Positions 8,807-18,010 are shown, counted from the first letter of the stretch. The stretch: 57,133 nt of DNA from an uncultured Anaerotruncus sp. (GCA_944385965.1 CALWZG010000066.1:1-57133), one strand, 5' to 3'. The notes: generated by a model not told the origin, from the letters alone. Numbers and translations: made by a program.

Positions 8807-10135
8807 ATGACCCCAACCGTTGTCAAAATGGAAGTATTCCCTGTGGCCGGTAAGGACTGCATGGAGCTGAACCTGTCCGGTGCCCATGCCCCCTACTTCA
8901 CCCGGAACATCGTTATCCTCACCGACTCCACCGGCGCTACCGGTGTTGGCGAGGTCCCCGGCGGCCAGAAAATCACCAAAGCTCTGGAAGATGTGAAGCC
9001 TTTGGTGGAGGGCACCAGCATCGGCGCCTACAAAAACACCCTACTGAAGGTTTCCAAGTGGCTGTCCGAAAATATTAAGGACGATGTCCGTGGCCAGCAG
9101 ACCTTTGACCTGCGCACCGGCGTTCATGTGGTAACCGCCATTGAGGCCCCTCTGCTGGACCTGCTGGGCAAATATCTGGACGTTCCTGCGGCGGCTCTGA
9201 TGGGAGACGGCGTACAGCGTGACCGGGTTCGCTTCCTGTGCTACCTGTTCTATGTGGGTGACCGGAAAAAGACCGACCTGCCCTACTTCTCTGAGCCTGA
9301 CTCCGACTGTGACTGGTATCGTCTGCGCCATGAGGAGGCCATGACTCCTGAGGCTATCGTAGCTCTGGCCAAAGCCGCTATCGACAAATACGGCTTTGAG
9401 GACATCAAGCTGAAGGGCGGCGTTCTGGAAGGTAAGGAGGAGGTCAAGGCGGTGACCGCTCTGAAAGAGGCGTTCCCCAACGCCCGCATCACCCTGGACC
9501 CCAATGGCGGCTGGTCTCTGAAAGAGGCTTTGGAGCTTGCTCCCGACCTGAAGAAAGTACTTACCTACTGTGAGGACCCCTGCGGCGCTGAGGAAGGCTT
9601 CTCCGGCCGTGAGATTATGGCGGAGTTCCGTCAGGCTTCCGGTATGCCCACCGCCACCAACATGATTGACACCGACTGGCGGCAGATGGCTCACTGCATC
9701 GCTCTGCACAGTGTGGATATTCCTCTGGCAGACCCTCACTTCTGGACCATGAACGGTTCCGTTCGGGTTGGTCAGCTGTGCAATGACTTCGGCCTGATGT
9801 GGGGCTGCCACTCCAACAACCACTTCGACATCTCCCTGGCTATGGTGGTTCAGTGCGCCGCTGCTGTTCCCGGCAAGCTCAACGGCATCGACACCCACTG
9901 GATTTGGCAGGAGGGCCTGGAGCGCCTGACCAAAGAGCCTCTGCAGATTGTGGATGGCTGCATTGACCTGCCTAAGAAGGGCGGTTTGGGCATCGAGGTT
10001 GACCGTGAGCAGGTCATGAAGGCCCACCAGCTCTATCTGGACAACTGCCTGGGTGCCCGTGATGACGCTATCGGCATGCAGTACCTCATCCCCGGCTGGA
10101 AGTTCGACCCCAAGCGTCCCTGCATGGTTCGGTAA
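8807..10135 (+). CDS. gudD: Glucarate dehydratase
   Basis: An enolase-superfamily enzyme that dehydrates D-glucarate (and usually L-idarate) to 5-keto-4-deoxy-D-glucarate. At 442 residues it is close to the E. coli enzyme. The active-site set is visible: KLK (K201, K203), metal ligands D231 in DPNGGW, E256 and N285, D309 in ADPHFW, and the catalytic His in GCHSNNHFD (H335/H339, D341). ATG at 8807 follows AAGGAG; an upstream GTG at 8798 overlaps that site and is rejected. It is monocistronic, divergent from the LysR gene and ends in a strong terminator. GarD on the opposite strand makes the same product from galactarate. Confidence 0.97.
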   Translation: MTPTVVKMEVFPVAGKDCMELNLSGAHAPYFTRNIVILTDSTGATGVGEVPGGQKITKALEDVKPLVEGTSIGAYKNTLLKVSKWLSENIKDDVRGQQTFDLRTGVHVVTAIEAPLLDLLGKYLDVPAAALMGDGVQRDRVRFLCYLFYVGDRKKTDLPYFSEPDSDCDWYRLRHEEAMTPEAIVALAKAAIDKYGFEDIKLKGGVLEGKEEVKAVTALKEAFPNARITLDPNGGWSLKEALELAPDLKKVLTYCEDPCGAEEGFSGREIMAEFRQASGMPTATNMIDTDWRQMAHCIALHSVDIPLADPHFWTMNGSVRVGQLCNDFGLMWGCHSNNHFDISLAMVVQCAAAVPGKLNGIDTHWIWQEGLERLTKEPLQIVDGCIDLPKKGGLGIEVDREQVMKAHQLYLDNCLGARDDAIGMQYLIPGWKFDPKRPCMVR

Positions 10136-10160
10136 TCTGGCCCAATAGAGATTGTGATAA

Positions 10161-10188
10161 GGGCGCCGCTAAAAGCGGCGCCCTTTTT
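10161..10188 (+). terminator. Terminator of gudD
   Basis: A perfect 10-bp GC-rich stem (10161-10170 with 10174-10183), loop AAA, then five T residues. Confidence 0.95.
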
Positions 10189-10397
10189 ATGTATGCTGAA
10201 AAAGATTTTTAAAAGGGTTCCCAAAACAGACAATCCCCACTAGGAAATTGGACTGAAGGCCCCAGATTTTAAGCCCCTAAGTTTATTGGAATGACCCTCC
10301 CTCCTCTGTGGTGGGATAATGGAAGCCCATAAAAAGGGGCCTTCCTTTTGCCCGGTTCTCCTTTCAGCTGGATAGATTGGCCAAAATGAAATATGGA

Positions 10398-10432
10398 AAG
10401 AACCCTCTCCGTTTTCCGCGGGGAGGGTTCTT
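10398..10432 (-). terminator. Terminator of the garR-aldolase transcript
   Basis: A 13-bp stem (10398-10410 with 10420-10432, one G-T pair) about 28 bases past the aldolase stop. The minus-strand tail is only moderately T-rich. Confidence 0.7.
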
Positions 10433-10459
10433 CCTATAAGGATGCGTGTTGGGGTAAAC

Positions 10460-11380
10460 TTAAAGCAGATCCATCTCAGTGAGAACCTGACGCAGTTTCG
10501 CTTTCTGCTCAGGGTTCAGCTCCTGGATGGGGTCCAGACATTTGCCCACAGGCAGGCCCTGCATAACCAGAGCCTCTTTAATGGTCTGGGGGAAGGTGCC
10601 CATGTTGCAGGCGATGCGCAGAGGAGCCAGCCGGTATTGAGCGGCCAGAGCCCCCTGGTAATCTCCATCTTCCCACTTGTCGTAGATGTCAGCAGTAATG
10701 CGGGGTGCTACGTTGGCGCAGCTAGCAATAGCTCCGGTGGCGCCATACATCAGCGCCGCGAAAATCAAGGTATCCCGGCCCATCAGCACATTGAAGTGGT
10801 CCCGCATACCAGCGGTGAGCCGCAGGTACTCCTCAGCGTTGGTCATATCACCGGTGGAGTCTTTGGCAGCCACAATGTTGGGGCAATCCTTAGCCAAACG
10901 AGCCACAGTGACAGGCTCGATGGTCACATTGGTCTTGGGCTTATTGTTATACAGAATCACCGGCATGGTGGTGCTGTCAGCAATGGTCTTGTAGTAGGTG
11001 TACAGCTCGTCCTGAGTCTGGCTGACAAACATGGGGGTCAGCACGCTGACAGCGTCGTAACCGCCTACTTCCTCCACCATTTTAATCTGGCGGATAACAC
11101 CACGGGTGGTGATGTGATTGCAGCCAGCGAACAGCTGAATGGGTTTGCCCTTACGGGTGGTCATACCCTTTACAGCCTCCCGAACGGTCACAAGGATCTT
11201 TTTAAACTCCTCATCATTCACGGCGTAGAACTCACCAGTGGTACCCAGTGGGAACAGTCCGTGAACCCCGTTCTCCACCAAACGTTTGCTCATCATGGTC
11301 AAAGCCTCATAATTTACCGAACCGTCCTCATGAAAAGGAGTAATGATCGGCGGGATGACGCCGTAAGGAACAAATGCCAT
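10460..11380 (-). CDS. DapA-superfamily (dihydrodipicolinate synthase-like) aldolase, probably acting on 5-keto-4-deoxyglucarate
   Basis: A 306-residue class I (Schiff-base) aldolase of the DapA/NanA/KdgA superfamily. GTTGE (46-50) is the pyruvate carboxylate-binding loop, Y144 lies in VILYNN, and K173 in AAKDSTG is the Schiff-base lysine. The family condenses or cleaves 2-keto acids. It is cotranscribed with garR (gap 31 bases) next to gudD and garD, so the natural reaction is cleavage of 5-keto-4-deoxyglucarate to pyruvate plus tartronate semialdehyde, the step GarL performs in enterobacteria. A KdgD-type dehydratase/decarboxylase or a true DapA is possible but less well suited to the GarR neighbour. 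Confidence 0.85.
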   Translation of the reverse strand: MAFVPYGVIPPIITPFHEDGSVNYEALTMMSKRLVENGVHGLFPLGTTGEFYAVNDEEFKKILVTVREAVKGMTTRKGKPIQLFAGCNHITTRGVIRQIKMVEEVGGYDAVSVLTPMFVSQTQDELYTYYKTIADSTTMPVILYNNKPKTNVTIEPVTVARLAKDCPNIVAAKDSTGDMTNAEEYLRLTAGMRDHFNVLMGRDTLIFAALMYGATGAIASCANVAPRITADIYDKWEDGDYQGALAAQYRLAPLRIACNMGTFPQTIKEALVMQGLPVGKCLDPIQELNPEQKAKLRQVLTEMDLL

Positions 11381-11411
11381 TTCTCTCTACCGTCCTTCCT
11401 CTATCCTGCGC

Positions 11412-12293
11412 TTAGCGGCCGATTTTGATGCCGGTCAGGTGCTCATAGTATTTGGCGATGGCGCTGTGGTCATTCTGGCCGCAGCCCTCGTTGTGCAGCC
11501 ACTGGAAGATCTCCTGAACCTCAGCGGTCATAGGCAGGGGAGCACCAACGGTATGAGCGCAGTCCAGAGCGTTGTTCAGGTCTTTGATGTGCAGGTCAAT
11601 CTTGAAGCCAGGCTTGTCGTTGCCCTCAATCATCATGGGAGCCTTGGCGTTCATAACGGTGGAGCCAGCCAGACCGCCGCGAATGGCCTCGAATACCAGC
11701 TGAGGGTCTACGCCAGCCTTCTGAGCCAGGGTCAGAGCCTCGGCCAGAGCCTGGATGTTGCAGGCAACAATGATTTGGTTAGCCAGCTTGGTGGTGTTAC
11801 CGGCGCCAACCTCACCGCAGCGGACAACGGAAGCGCCCATGGTCTCCAGCAGGGGTTTGAACTCGTCGAATACCTTCTGGTCACCGCCTACCATGAAGGA
11901 CAGGGTGCCGTCGATAGCCTTGGGCTCACCGCCGGAAACAGGAGCGTCCAGCATGTTAACGCCCTTCTTAGCCAGCTCAGCAGCAATCTCTTTGCTGGCC
12001 ACAGGGTTGATGGAGCTCATATCGATAAAGGTGGAGCCAGATTTCATGTAGTTGGCAACACCGTTCTCACCCAGCATAACAGCCTTTACCTGAGGGCTGT
12101 TGGGCAGCATGGTCAGAACCACATCGCAGGTCTTACCGATTTCCTCGTTGGAAGCGGATTTTGCGCCAGCAGCCACAACCTCGTCCACAGCAGCTTTGTT
12201 CAGGTCGCTGACAGTCAGGTCATAGCCGGCTTTCAGCATGTTTTTAGCCATGGGTTTGCCCATGATGCCCAAACCAATCAAACCGATTTTCAT
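11412..12293 (-). CDS. garR: Tartronate semialdehyde reductase (2-hydroxy-3-oxopropionate reductase)
   Basis: A 293-residue member of the 3-hydroxyisobutyrate dehydrogenase family. It reduces tartronate semialdehyde to D-glycerate with NAD(P)H. The Rossmann motif GLGIMG is at residues 7-12, the substrate-binding segment DAPVSGG at 116-122 and the catalytic lysine K169 in GNTTKLANQ. AGGAGGT precedes the ATG. The partner aldolase follows 31 bases downstream. The family also includes threonate dehydrogenase (LtnD), so a role with the OtnK/OtnC pair is an alternative. The fit to the GudD/GarD product is better. Confidence 0.93.
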   Translation of the reverse strand: MKIGLIGLGIMGKPMAKNMLKAGYDLTVSDLNKAAVDEVVAAGAKSASNEEIGKTCDVVLTMLPNSPQVKAVMLGENGVANYMKSGSTFIDMSSINPVASKEIAAELAKKGVNMLDAPVSGGEPKAIDGTLSFMVGGDQKVFDEFKPLLETMGASVVRCGEVGAGNTTKLANQIIVACNIQALAEALTLAQKAGVDPQLVFEAIRGGLAGSTVMNAKAPMMIEGNDKPGFKIDLHIKDLNNALDCAHTVGAPLPMTAEVQEIFQWLHNEGCGQNDHSAIAKYYEHLTGIKIGR

Positions 12294-12353
12294 AATACAT
12301 TACCTCCTAAAATATTTTGAATCCATGTGAAATGAAATACATTTTCTATCCAC

Positions 12354-12381
12354 ATTATATAGGGGAACCAGCGCAATTCAA
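12354..12381 (-). promoter_or_regulatory. Putative promoter of garR-aldolase
   Basis: On the minus strand, TTGAAT (12381-12376), 16 bases, TATAAT (12359-12354), 61 bases before garR. Several TTTCA motifs (12412-12500) lie just upstream. Confidence 0.6.
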
Positions 12382-12527
12382 TTGGCAAATAGTCCAAAAA
12401 CCAAGCCTCGATTTCATGCAATTTCCCATTCTTTCAGATAATGCATCCGTAATTTCACATTGAATTCTGAATTCATTCAAATTATTTCATAAGATTTCAA
12501 AACATCTGTGAATTGTTTGTAAATTTT

Positions 12528-12899
12528 TCATTGACCCTGGACAGATTTTACCTCTTTTGTAATGATTACATCGCTCTCGAGGCCCAGCACATTGGGAAGA
12601 ATCACCTGTCCGATATGAACCGGCGCTTGCAGACGCACCTGGTTAATAGCCTTCATCACATCGAAAATCCGGCCTTTGGGAATGGGCTGGGTCACCCGGA
12701 CGCTGACCAGGGGAATCTCGCCCCCCTCAATGGGAACGCTGGTGGCGATGGTGCGGCGGGGGTCCACTACCTCCTGGGTCACATATTCCTTCCCCTTAGG
12801 GCAAAGGTTTCCCTCCACCCCCAGCACCTGTCCGTTTTCCAGCTCCGCTTCGATGTCGCACCCGTTAGGGCATAAAACGCAGGTAAAGGTCCGCTTCAT
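12528..12899 (-). CDS. DUF1667 protein, Cys-rich partner of FAD oxidoreductases
   Basis: A 123-residue DUF1667 protein. Four cysteines, C7, C10, C14 and C33 (CVLCPNGC and LCPKG), could hold an iron-sulfur cluster or zinc. In anaerobes this family is regularly found with a GlpA-like dehydrogenase and an NAD/FAD oxidoreductase, as here, and is presumed to be the third subunit of that complex. The start ATG overlaps the upstream stop in an ATGA, so translation is coupled; an in-frame GTG nine bases upstream is less likely. The last gene of the long minus-strand block; no stem-loop terminator follows it. Confidence 0.9.
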   Translation of the reverse strand: MKRTFTCVLCPNGCDIEAELENGQVLGVEGNLCPKGKEYVTQEVVDPRRTIATSVPIEGGEIPLVSVRVTQPIPKGRIFDVMKAINQVRLQAPVHIGQVILPNVLGLESDVIITKEVKSVQGQ

Positions 12900-14134
12900 T
12901 CCACACACACCTCCAAATCTCCTGTGCTGGAGAGCTTCTCCCCAAGCAGCTTCATCTGAATCATCTCAGCGGGCAGAGCTTTGCGCATCTTTTTCCGCAG
13001 CAGCTCCTTTCCGTTCTGGCGCACCACCACGGCGCAGTCCCGCAAGGGGTGCCGCACCCGCAGAGACAGGGTAAAGTCTCTGGTGCCGCTGACCCGCTGG
13101 GGAATCACATGGCCAACCTCCTGGCCCGCCTTTACTTCCAAGGGACAAGGGGGCAGGGTCCCAACTTTTAGATATTCGGCAGCGGCGTTCCCCAGGGCTT
13201 CCGCCTCCAGGGATACAAAGTCCACCAGGTCATGGACATGAAGCACATTTCCGGCGGCGAAAACACCTTCCACATTGGTTTGGTAATACTCATCCACATA
13301 GGCGCCCTTGGTCCGGGGGTCCAGCTCCACGCCGGCGGCCAGGGACAGCTCGTTCTCGGGAATCAGCCCTACTGATAGGATGAGTGTGTCACAGGGATAA
13401 TATTCCTCGGTGCCGGGAATGGGTTTCAGCTGCTCATCGCATTGGGCCACGGTGACCCCTTCCAGCCGCTCCCGGCCCTTAATATCCACCACCGTATGGC
13501 TCAGATGCAATGGGATGTTATAATCGTTCAGGCATTGCTCAATGTTCCGGGGCAGGCCGCTGGGATAGGGCTGCACCTCAAAGACCCCCTGCACATGGGC
13601 CCCTTCCAGGGTGAGCCGCCGGGCCATAATCATACCGATGTCCCCGGAGCCTAAAATCACAACTTCTTTTCCTACCATGATGTTTTGCAGGTTGATGTAG
13701 CTTTGAGCCACCCCAGCGTTGTAAACGCCGGAGGGACGGGTTCCGGGGATGGACAGGGCCCCTCTGGTCCGCTCCCGGCAGCCCATGGACAGAATCACCG
13801 CACCCGCTTTCACCTGAATCATCCCGTGGGCTTTGCTGACAGCGGTCACAACCCGGTCATGGGAGATGTCCAGAACGGTGCAGTCGGTGATAAACTCAAT
13901 CCCCAAATCTTCTACCTGCTGGATAAAACGATGGGCGTATTCCGGGCCGGAAAGGGTCTCCCCAAACCGGGTCAGGCCGAATCCATCATGGATGCACTGG
14001 CGCAGGATTCCCCCCAGGAAATGCTCCCGCTCCAAAATCAGCAGGTCCTTTACCCCCTGCTGGTAAAGCTGAATGGCCGCGGCCAGACCCGCCGGGCCGC
14101 CGCCTACAATCACCGCTTGTCTCTCTGTTCTCAT
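12896..14134 (-). CDS. NAD(P)/FAD-dependent oxidoreductase subunit
   Basis: A 412-residue pyridine nucleotide-disulfide oxidoreductase-fold protein. The FAD-binding GGGPAGLAAA sits at the N-terminus and a second Rossmann motif, ILGSGDIGMIMARRL, in the middle binds NAD(P). The C-terminal part carries AAGNVLHVHDLVDFV, the FAD-contact region. It lacks the redox CxxxxC pair of disulfide reductases, as expected for subunits of HcnB/glycerol-3-phosphate-dehydrogenase-like complexes. Coupled by ATGA overlaps to the GlpA-like gene upstream and to DUF1667 downstream, so the three products are almost certainly made in equal amounts as one enzyme. The electron donor is unknown. Confidence 0.9.
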   Translation of the reverse strand: MRTERQAVIVGGGPAGLAAAIQLYQQGVKDLLILEREHFLGGILRQCIHDGFGLTRFGETLSGPEYAHRFIQQVEDLGIEFITDCTVLDISHDRVVTAVSKAHGMIQVKAGAVILSMGCRERTRGALSIPGTRPSGVYNAGVAQSYINLQNIMVGKEVVILGSGDIGMIMARRLTLEGAHVQGVFEVQPYPSGLPRNIEQCLNDYNIPLHLSHTVVDIKGRERLEGVTVAQCDEQLKPIPGTEEYYPCDTLILSVGLIPENELSLAAGVELDPRTKGAYVDEYYQTNVEGVFAAGNVLHVHDLVDFVSLEAEALGNAAAEYLKVGTLPPCPLEVKAGQEVGHVIPQRVSGTRDFTLSLRVRHPLRDCAVVVRQNGKELLRKKMRKALPAEMIQMKLLGEKLSSTGDLEVCVE

Positions 14135-15600
14135 TTGGCGGCGCCTCCTTTCATAAAGCCGGTAAACATCCAGGAGCCTTTAAAGCCCAGTTCCACCTGC
14201 TCAGGCTTTTTGTTCAGCTCCTCCCGAATCATGGCGGTGATGCGGGTCTCGCAGTAGCCGCCCTGGCACCGGCCCATGGAAGCCCGTGTACGGTATTTGA
14301 TGCCGTTCACCGTGCAGACCCCCAGAGGGTTATGGATGGCTTGCAGGATTTCTGCCCGGGTCACCGTTTCGCATCGGCAGACAATCTCCCCATAGTTGGG
14401 GTCCTGTGCAATCAGCTTGGCCTGGGTCTCCCGGTCCTGCTCGGAGAACTTCACAATCCCCTTCCGAATGGGGTCAAAGGAGGGGTTTGGCTCCAGTTTT
14501 TCCTGACCGGCCAGCAGGGCTGCCGCCCGCCGGGCCAGAGGCAGGGCGCTGGTGACGCCGGGGGACTCGATGCCCACCAGGTTGATAACACCAGGAACTT
14601 CCGGCCGCAGCTCCAGCTTGAAGTCCTGAATCTCTCTGGTCACTGGGTCGATGAGCTTGGGACGGATGCCGGCGAAGTTGCGGATGAAATACTCCCGCTT
14701 CATATGCTTGAACATCCGGCTGCCGCTCTCAATCAGCCCGTCCATACTGGCCTGGGTGGCGCTGTAATCGGTGAAATCATCCACCTCAAGACTGTCCGGC
14801 CCCACCAGAACATTCCCGTCCACCGTAGGGGTGGCGTGGGTGTCAAAGGTGTTGTTGGGGTTGGGAGCGGGATAGACTGGAATTTTGGCGAAAGCGCCCG
14901 CCTTCTTGTCCAGCACGAAATACTCTCCCTTGATGGGGGCAATCACATATCCGGGAATCCCCAGCATCTCGCTGACCTTGGCGCTGTTGAGGCCAGCGCT
15001 GTTCACCACCCAGCGGCTGGTGAAATCACCCTTGTTGGTGTGGAGCAGGTGGGCGCCTCCCTCCAGGGCCTGGGCGCCGGTGACCTCGGTGTTCAGATGG
15101 TAAACTGCCCCGTTTTTCACCGCATTTTCCGCCAGGGCGATGGTGTATTGGAAGGGGTCCAGAATCCCGCTGGTGGGGCAGTACATGGCGAAATTGCCTC
15201 CCGCGGAGGGGTCAATCTCATCCATTCTGGCCCGGTCGATGATTTCCAGGCCGGGCACCCCATTGGCCTTTCCCCGCTCCATAAACCGTTCCAGCCGCTC
15301 CCGATGCTCCGGGGTAAAGCCTACAATCAGTTTTCCGGTGCGTTTGAAAGGAACATCCAGCTCCTTGGCCACCTGGTCAAACTCAGCGTTGCCCTCCACG
15401 GCACACTGGGCCTTCAGGCTGCCGGTTTTATACAGAAATCCAGCGTGGAGCATTCCAGTGTTCCGGCCGCTGGTCTGGGTGCAGACATCCGACTCCTTTT
15501 CCAGCACCCCGATTTTCAGGCGATACCGGGTCAGCTCCCGGGCGATGGCGCTTCCTACCACGCCGCCGCCAATCACAATGACATCGTAATCGTATTTCAT
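14131..15600 (-). CDS. GlpA-like FAD-dependent dehydrogenase with C-terminal [2Fe-2S] BFD domain
   Basis: A 489-residue protein. The DAO-type FAD domain begins with VIVIGGGVVGSAIAREL and includes SGRNTGMLHAGF. The C-terminal BFD-like domain carries CRCETVT and GRCQGGYC, four cysteines for a [2Fe-2S] cluster. Relatives are anaerobic glycerol 3-phosphate dehydrogenase and L-2-hydroxyglutarate oxidase-like enzymes, which oxidise a 2-hydroxy group next to a carboxylate or phosphate. Its place behind a LarA-type racemase gene and a carboxylate permease suggests a 2-hydroxy acid substrate rather than glycerol 3-phosphate. TAGGAGGC precedes the ATG, and the stop overlaps the next gene by four bases. 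Confidence 0.88.
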   Translation of the reverse strand: MKYDYDVIVIGGGVVGSAIARELTRYRLKIGVLEKESDVCTQTSGRNTGMLHAGFLYKTGSLKAQCAVEGNAEFDQVAKELDVPFKRTGKLIVGFTPEHRERLERFMERGKANGVPGLEIIDRARMDEIDPSAGGNFAMYCPTSGILDPFQYTIALAENAVKNGAVYHLNTEVTGAQALEGGAHLLHTNKGDFTSRWVVNSAGLNSAKVSEMLGIPGYVIAPIKGEYFVLDKKAGAFAKIPVYPAPNPNNTFDTHATPTVDGNVLVGPDSLEVDDFTDYSATQASMDGLIESGSRMFKHMKREYFIRNFAGIRPKLIDPVTREIQDFKLELRPEVPGVINLVGIESPGVTSALPLARRAAALLAGQEKLEPNPSFDPIRKGIVKFSEQDRETQAKLIAQDPNYGEIVCRCETVTRAEILQAIHNPLGVCTVNGIKYRTRASMGRCQGGYCETRITAMIREELNKKPEQVELGFKGSWMFTGFMKGGAAK

Positions 15601-15621
15601 ATTGAGCCTCCTACAACGATT

Positions 15622-16530
15622 TTACAGGAACAGGGTCAGGATAGGAACGGTGATGAGGCTGGTGAGGGTGGAGATAAAGACACATTTGGATGCGAAGTTG
15701 GCGTCAGCTCCATATTTATCCGCCAGGATAGCGGTGGTGGAGCCGATGGGCATACCGGTCAGCACTACGCAGACCCCCATGGTGAGGGCATCCACCTGCA
15801 AAAGTTTCAGTACCCCCAAAACCGCCAGAGGCAGGGCCAGCTGCCGCACCGCCACCAGAATAAAGGCTTTCGGCTCAAAGACCGACCGCAGCTCCACCTC
15901 TGCCAGAATCATCCCCACAATCACCATAGCCAAAGGGGTGGTAGCTGCGCTGAAAGCGCTGATGGCGTTATGGGCGAAGGTAGGCATCTCAAGGCCGCTG
16001 AGCATCCACAGGATGCCCGCTTCCACCGAGATAATGCCCGGATTCAGCAGCACGTTTTTAATACGCTGCTTCAAAGGGGCGTCGGTGAACAGGCTGATTC
16101 CCGCCGACCACATGAGGATGCGGGTGGGGATGATGAACAGGCTGCCCAAAAACAGGCCTGGGGCTCCATAAGCCCCCTCCACCACCGGCAGGCCCGCAAA
16201 GCCGGAATTGCTCACCAGGGTGCCGTACTGCATGATGCAGCGCTCCCTGGGCTGGCACCAAAGGTAGGCCACCTTGCCAATCAGCAGGGCGGCAATGGCC
16301 TGGGCGGCAGCGATGAGGAGGACCTCCATGCCGCTGCGAAGGGTTTCGGCGGTCAGGTCCATGTCAAAGGAGTTGAACACCATGCAGGGCAGGGTGACAT
16401 AAATCACAAAGTCAGTAAAGCTTTGACGGGCACTGCCCTTGATGATATTGGTTTTCCGGCAGATGTAACCCACCAGCATGTCAATGAACAAAACCGATTG
16501 GATGCCCGCCATTTGAATAAAATTGCTCAA
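15622..16530 (-). CDS. AEC (auxin efflux carrier/malate permease) family transporter
   Basis: A 302-residue membrane protein with about ten hydrophobic segments and the family pattern of two five-helix repeats. The N-terminal part includes LVGYICRK and VTLPCMVF, and the repeat around GMPIGSTTAILADKYG is the conserved C-terminal crossover. Family members move organic acids (malate, lactate-like) across the cytoplasmic membrane. The best start is TTG at 16530, eight bases after GGAAGGA; an ATG six codons downstream is possible. It lies between the LarA homologue (27-base gap) and the GlpA-like gene (21-base gap), so it should share a substrate with them. Confidence 0.9.
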   Translation of the reverse strand: MSNFIQMAGIQSVLFIDMLVGYICRKTNIIKGSARQSFTDFVIYVTLPCMVFNSFDMDLTAETLRSGMEVLLIAAAQAIAALLIGKVAYLWCQPRERCIMQYGTLVSNSGFAGLPVVEGAYGAPGLFLGSLFIIPTRILMWSAGISLFTDAPLKQRIKNVLLNPGIISVEAGILWMLSGLEMPTFAHNAISAFSAATTPLAMVIVGMILAEVELRSVFEPKAFILVAVRQLALPLAVLGVLKLLQVDALTMGVCVVLTGMPIGSTTAILADKYGADANFASKCVFISTLTSLITVPILTLFL

Positions 16531-16557
16531 AACACATTTCCTTCCTGTCCCCTGATT

Positions 16558-17871
16558 TTACCCGATGATGGGGGTTACCAGCCGGTCCTCCTGGTCGAAT
16601 TCCAGGGGAGCGGGTTCGTCCAGGGCTTCCAGGTTGGGGTATTTCCCCGCCTTCACGTCCTGGTAATAAGCCTCACTGAGCATAATCTGCCCAATGTGGA
16701 GGCTGTTGGGAATCCGCACCATCCGCACATTCCCCTTATCAATCCCATTGGCGGTGCGGATGCACAGCTGGATAGCCTCCTTATCGGTGGACACGATGCA
16801 GGGAATCCGGGCGGAAGCCAGCACCGTACTGGTGATGCAGTTGGGGTACATGGCGTTCAGGTCCATCTTGTCAAACAGCCGCCGGGTGATGGCGTTGGAC
16901 AGCCCCACCCCCAAAGCGTTGCCATGGGAGGCCTCGCTCAAATCCAGGAAGCAGGTACGCTGCACCTTCAGTCCCCCATGGGCGAACTCGGTGGAAAAGG
17001 TTCCGGTAATGTTGGGGTCTACCCCGGTACCGCTGTAATTCTTGCCGATTTCATCCACCACCAGCACATCCGCCTCCCCCACAATCAGCCGGGGCATATT
17101 GGAAAAGGCGTATTCCAGCAGCTGAGGCTCCCGGTCCAGGATGTCCTTGGCGTCAATGGCCTCAATTTTACAGGTTTCGTCGTAGGCGTTCTCAATGCAG
17201 GGGATGGCCAGCAGGATGGGGCCTTTCTCCAGAATCACCTTGGCGATGGAGGGGATATGTTCCCCTATTTTCCCCATCCCGTCATAGTGGCAGTTCTCGG
17301 CGCCCTTCTGTTTGCCCAGGCCCACCGCCATCATCTTGCAGGGGCCGCTCTCATACCGGCCCCGGAAGGCGTTGTGGGGCTTGAGACGGCAGGAGACAAT
17401 CACTCCGTCGCTCTCATAAGCGTTCTTGTCCATGTAAACCGGCCGGCCGGACTCAGATTGACCCAGATAGACCGTTTCCATGCTGCTCTTGATGGGACAT
17501 CCCATGGTCTCGGGGGTGATGCCGTAACCCGCCAGCACCTCCAGCTGCCCTTCGGCGGTAGCCCCTCCATGGCTGCCCATGGCTGGTACCACAAACGGCT
17601 GCGCTCCCCTGGCCTTCACAAAATCCACAATGGCTTTTGTGATGATGGCCACGTTTGCCACACCGCGGCTGCCCGCGGTGATGGCGATTTCCATACCGGG
17701 GCGAATTTTGGCTTGGAATTTCTCCTGGGAGAGCTGTTGGCGCACAACCTCTGGAATCTCCTCAGGCAGAATCACCGGGCGCGGAAAGGTCTGCCTGGCC
17801 CGGAACATCTTGGGAAGTTCCACTGGGGCCAGCAGGGCAGATACCACGCCGCCTTTTGTTGTTACCTGCAT
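16558..17871 (-). CDS. larA: Lactate racemase (LarA/DUF2088) family protein
   Basis: A 437-residue LarA homologue. LarA uses a nickel-pincer nucleotide to racemise or epimerise 2-hydroxy acids by hydride transfer. GSHGGAT near residue 100, KPHNAF near 162 and the Lys/His-rich segment from about 178 to 192 (CKMM, GKQKG, NCH) correspond to the cofactor and active-site region. Homologues act on several 2-hydroxy acids, so lactate is only one candidate; a galactarate-, malate- or glycerate-like acid would fit this locus. The cofactor genes larB, larC and larE are not in the window. AAAAGGAG precedes the ATG. The gene follows the garD terminator, so it depends on read-through or on a promoter I could not identify. 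Confidence 0.88.
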   Translation of the reverse strand: MQVTTKGGVVSALLAPVELPKMFRARQTFPRPVILPEEIPEVVRQQLSQEKFQAKIRPGMEIAITAGSRGVANVAIITKAIVDFVKARGAQPFVVPAMGSHGGATAEGQLEVLAGYGITPETMGCPIKSSMETVYLGQSESGRPVYMDKNAYESDGVIVSCRLKPHNAFRGRYESGPCKMMAVGLGKQKGAENCHYDGMGKIGEHIPSIAKVILEKGPILLAIPCIENAYDETCKIEAIDAKDILDREPQLLEYAFSNMPRLIVGEADVLVVDEIGKNYSGTGVDPNITGTFSTEFAHGGLKVQRTCFLDLSEASHGNALGVGLSNAITRRLFDKMDLNAMYPNCITSTVLASARIPCIVSTDKEAIQLCIRTANGIDKGNVRMVRIPNSLHIGQIMLSEAYYQDVKAGKYPNLEALDEPAPLEFDQEDRLVTPIIG

Positions 17872-17954
17872 GTGTGATTGCTCCTTTTCTATAAATTCTC
17901 CCTCTCCAGAAAAGCCTTTTTCTAATTGGAAATAAATGCCTTTCCGAAAAGAAA

Positions 17955-18010
17955 TGGAAAAAGCCCCGGGTTTTCCAGCGCTTTCGCAAGAAAACTGGAA
18001 AATCCCGGGG
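17955..18010 (-). terminator. Terminator after garD
   Basis: A stem of 7 bp, a one-base bulge, then 8 bp (about 17964-17978 with 17995-18010) is followed on the minus strand by CTTTTTCC. It separates tctCBA-garD from the larA half of the block, perhaps incompletely. Confidence 0.8.

Larger units (their letters stand above)
10136..10459. other. 324-base convergent gap between gudD and the DapA-type aldolase
   Basis: It holds the gudD terminator (10161-10188) and the minus-strand stem-loop at 10398-10432. The roughly 200 bases between them show no open reading frame with a ribosome binding site and no structure I recognise. Confidence 0.6.

Noticed and set aside
10460..11380. Calling the aldolase dapA
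   Set aside because: Lysine-pathway genes are absent and garR is cotranscribed; the superfamily motifs alone do not specify the substrate.
12528..15600. Assignment of the GlpA-like, FAD and DUF1667 trio as glpABC
   Set aside because: No glpK or glpF adjacent; context is LarA, AEC and diacid genes, so glycerol 3-phosphate is not supported as substrate.
14332..17877. An 1181-codon open frame on the plus strand
   Set aside because: It runs antisense through the GlpA-like, AEC and LarA genes, has no ribosome binding site and no recognisable domain, and its codons are the complement of the real genes' third-position pattern.
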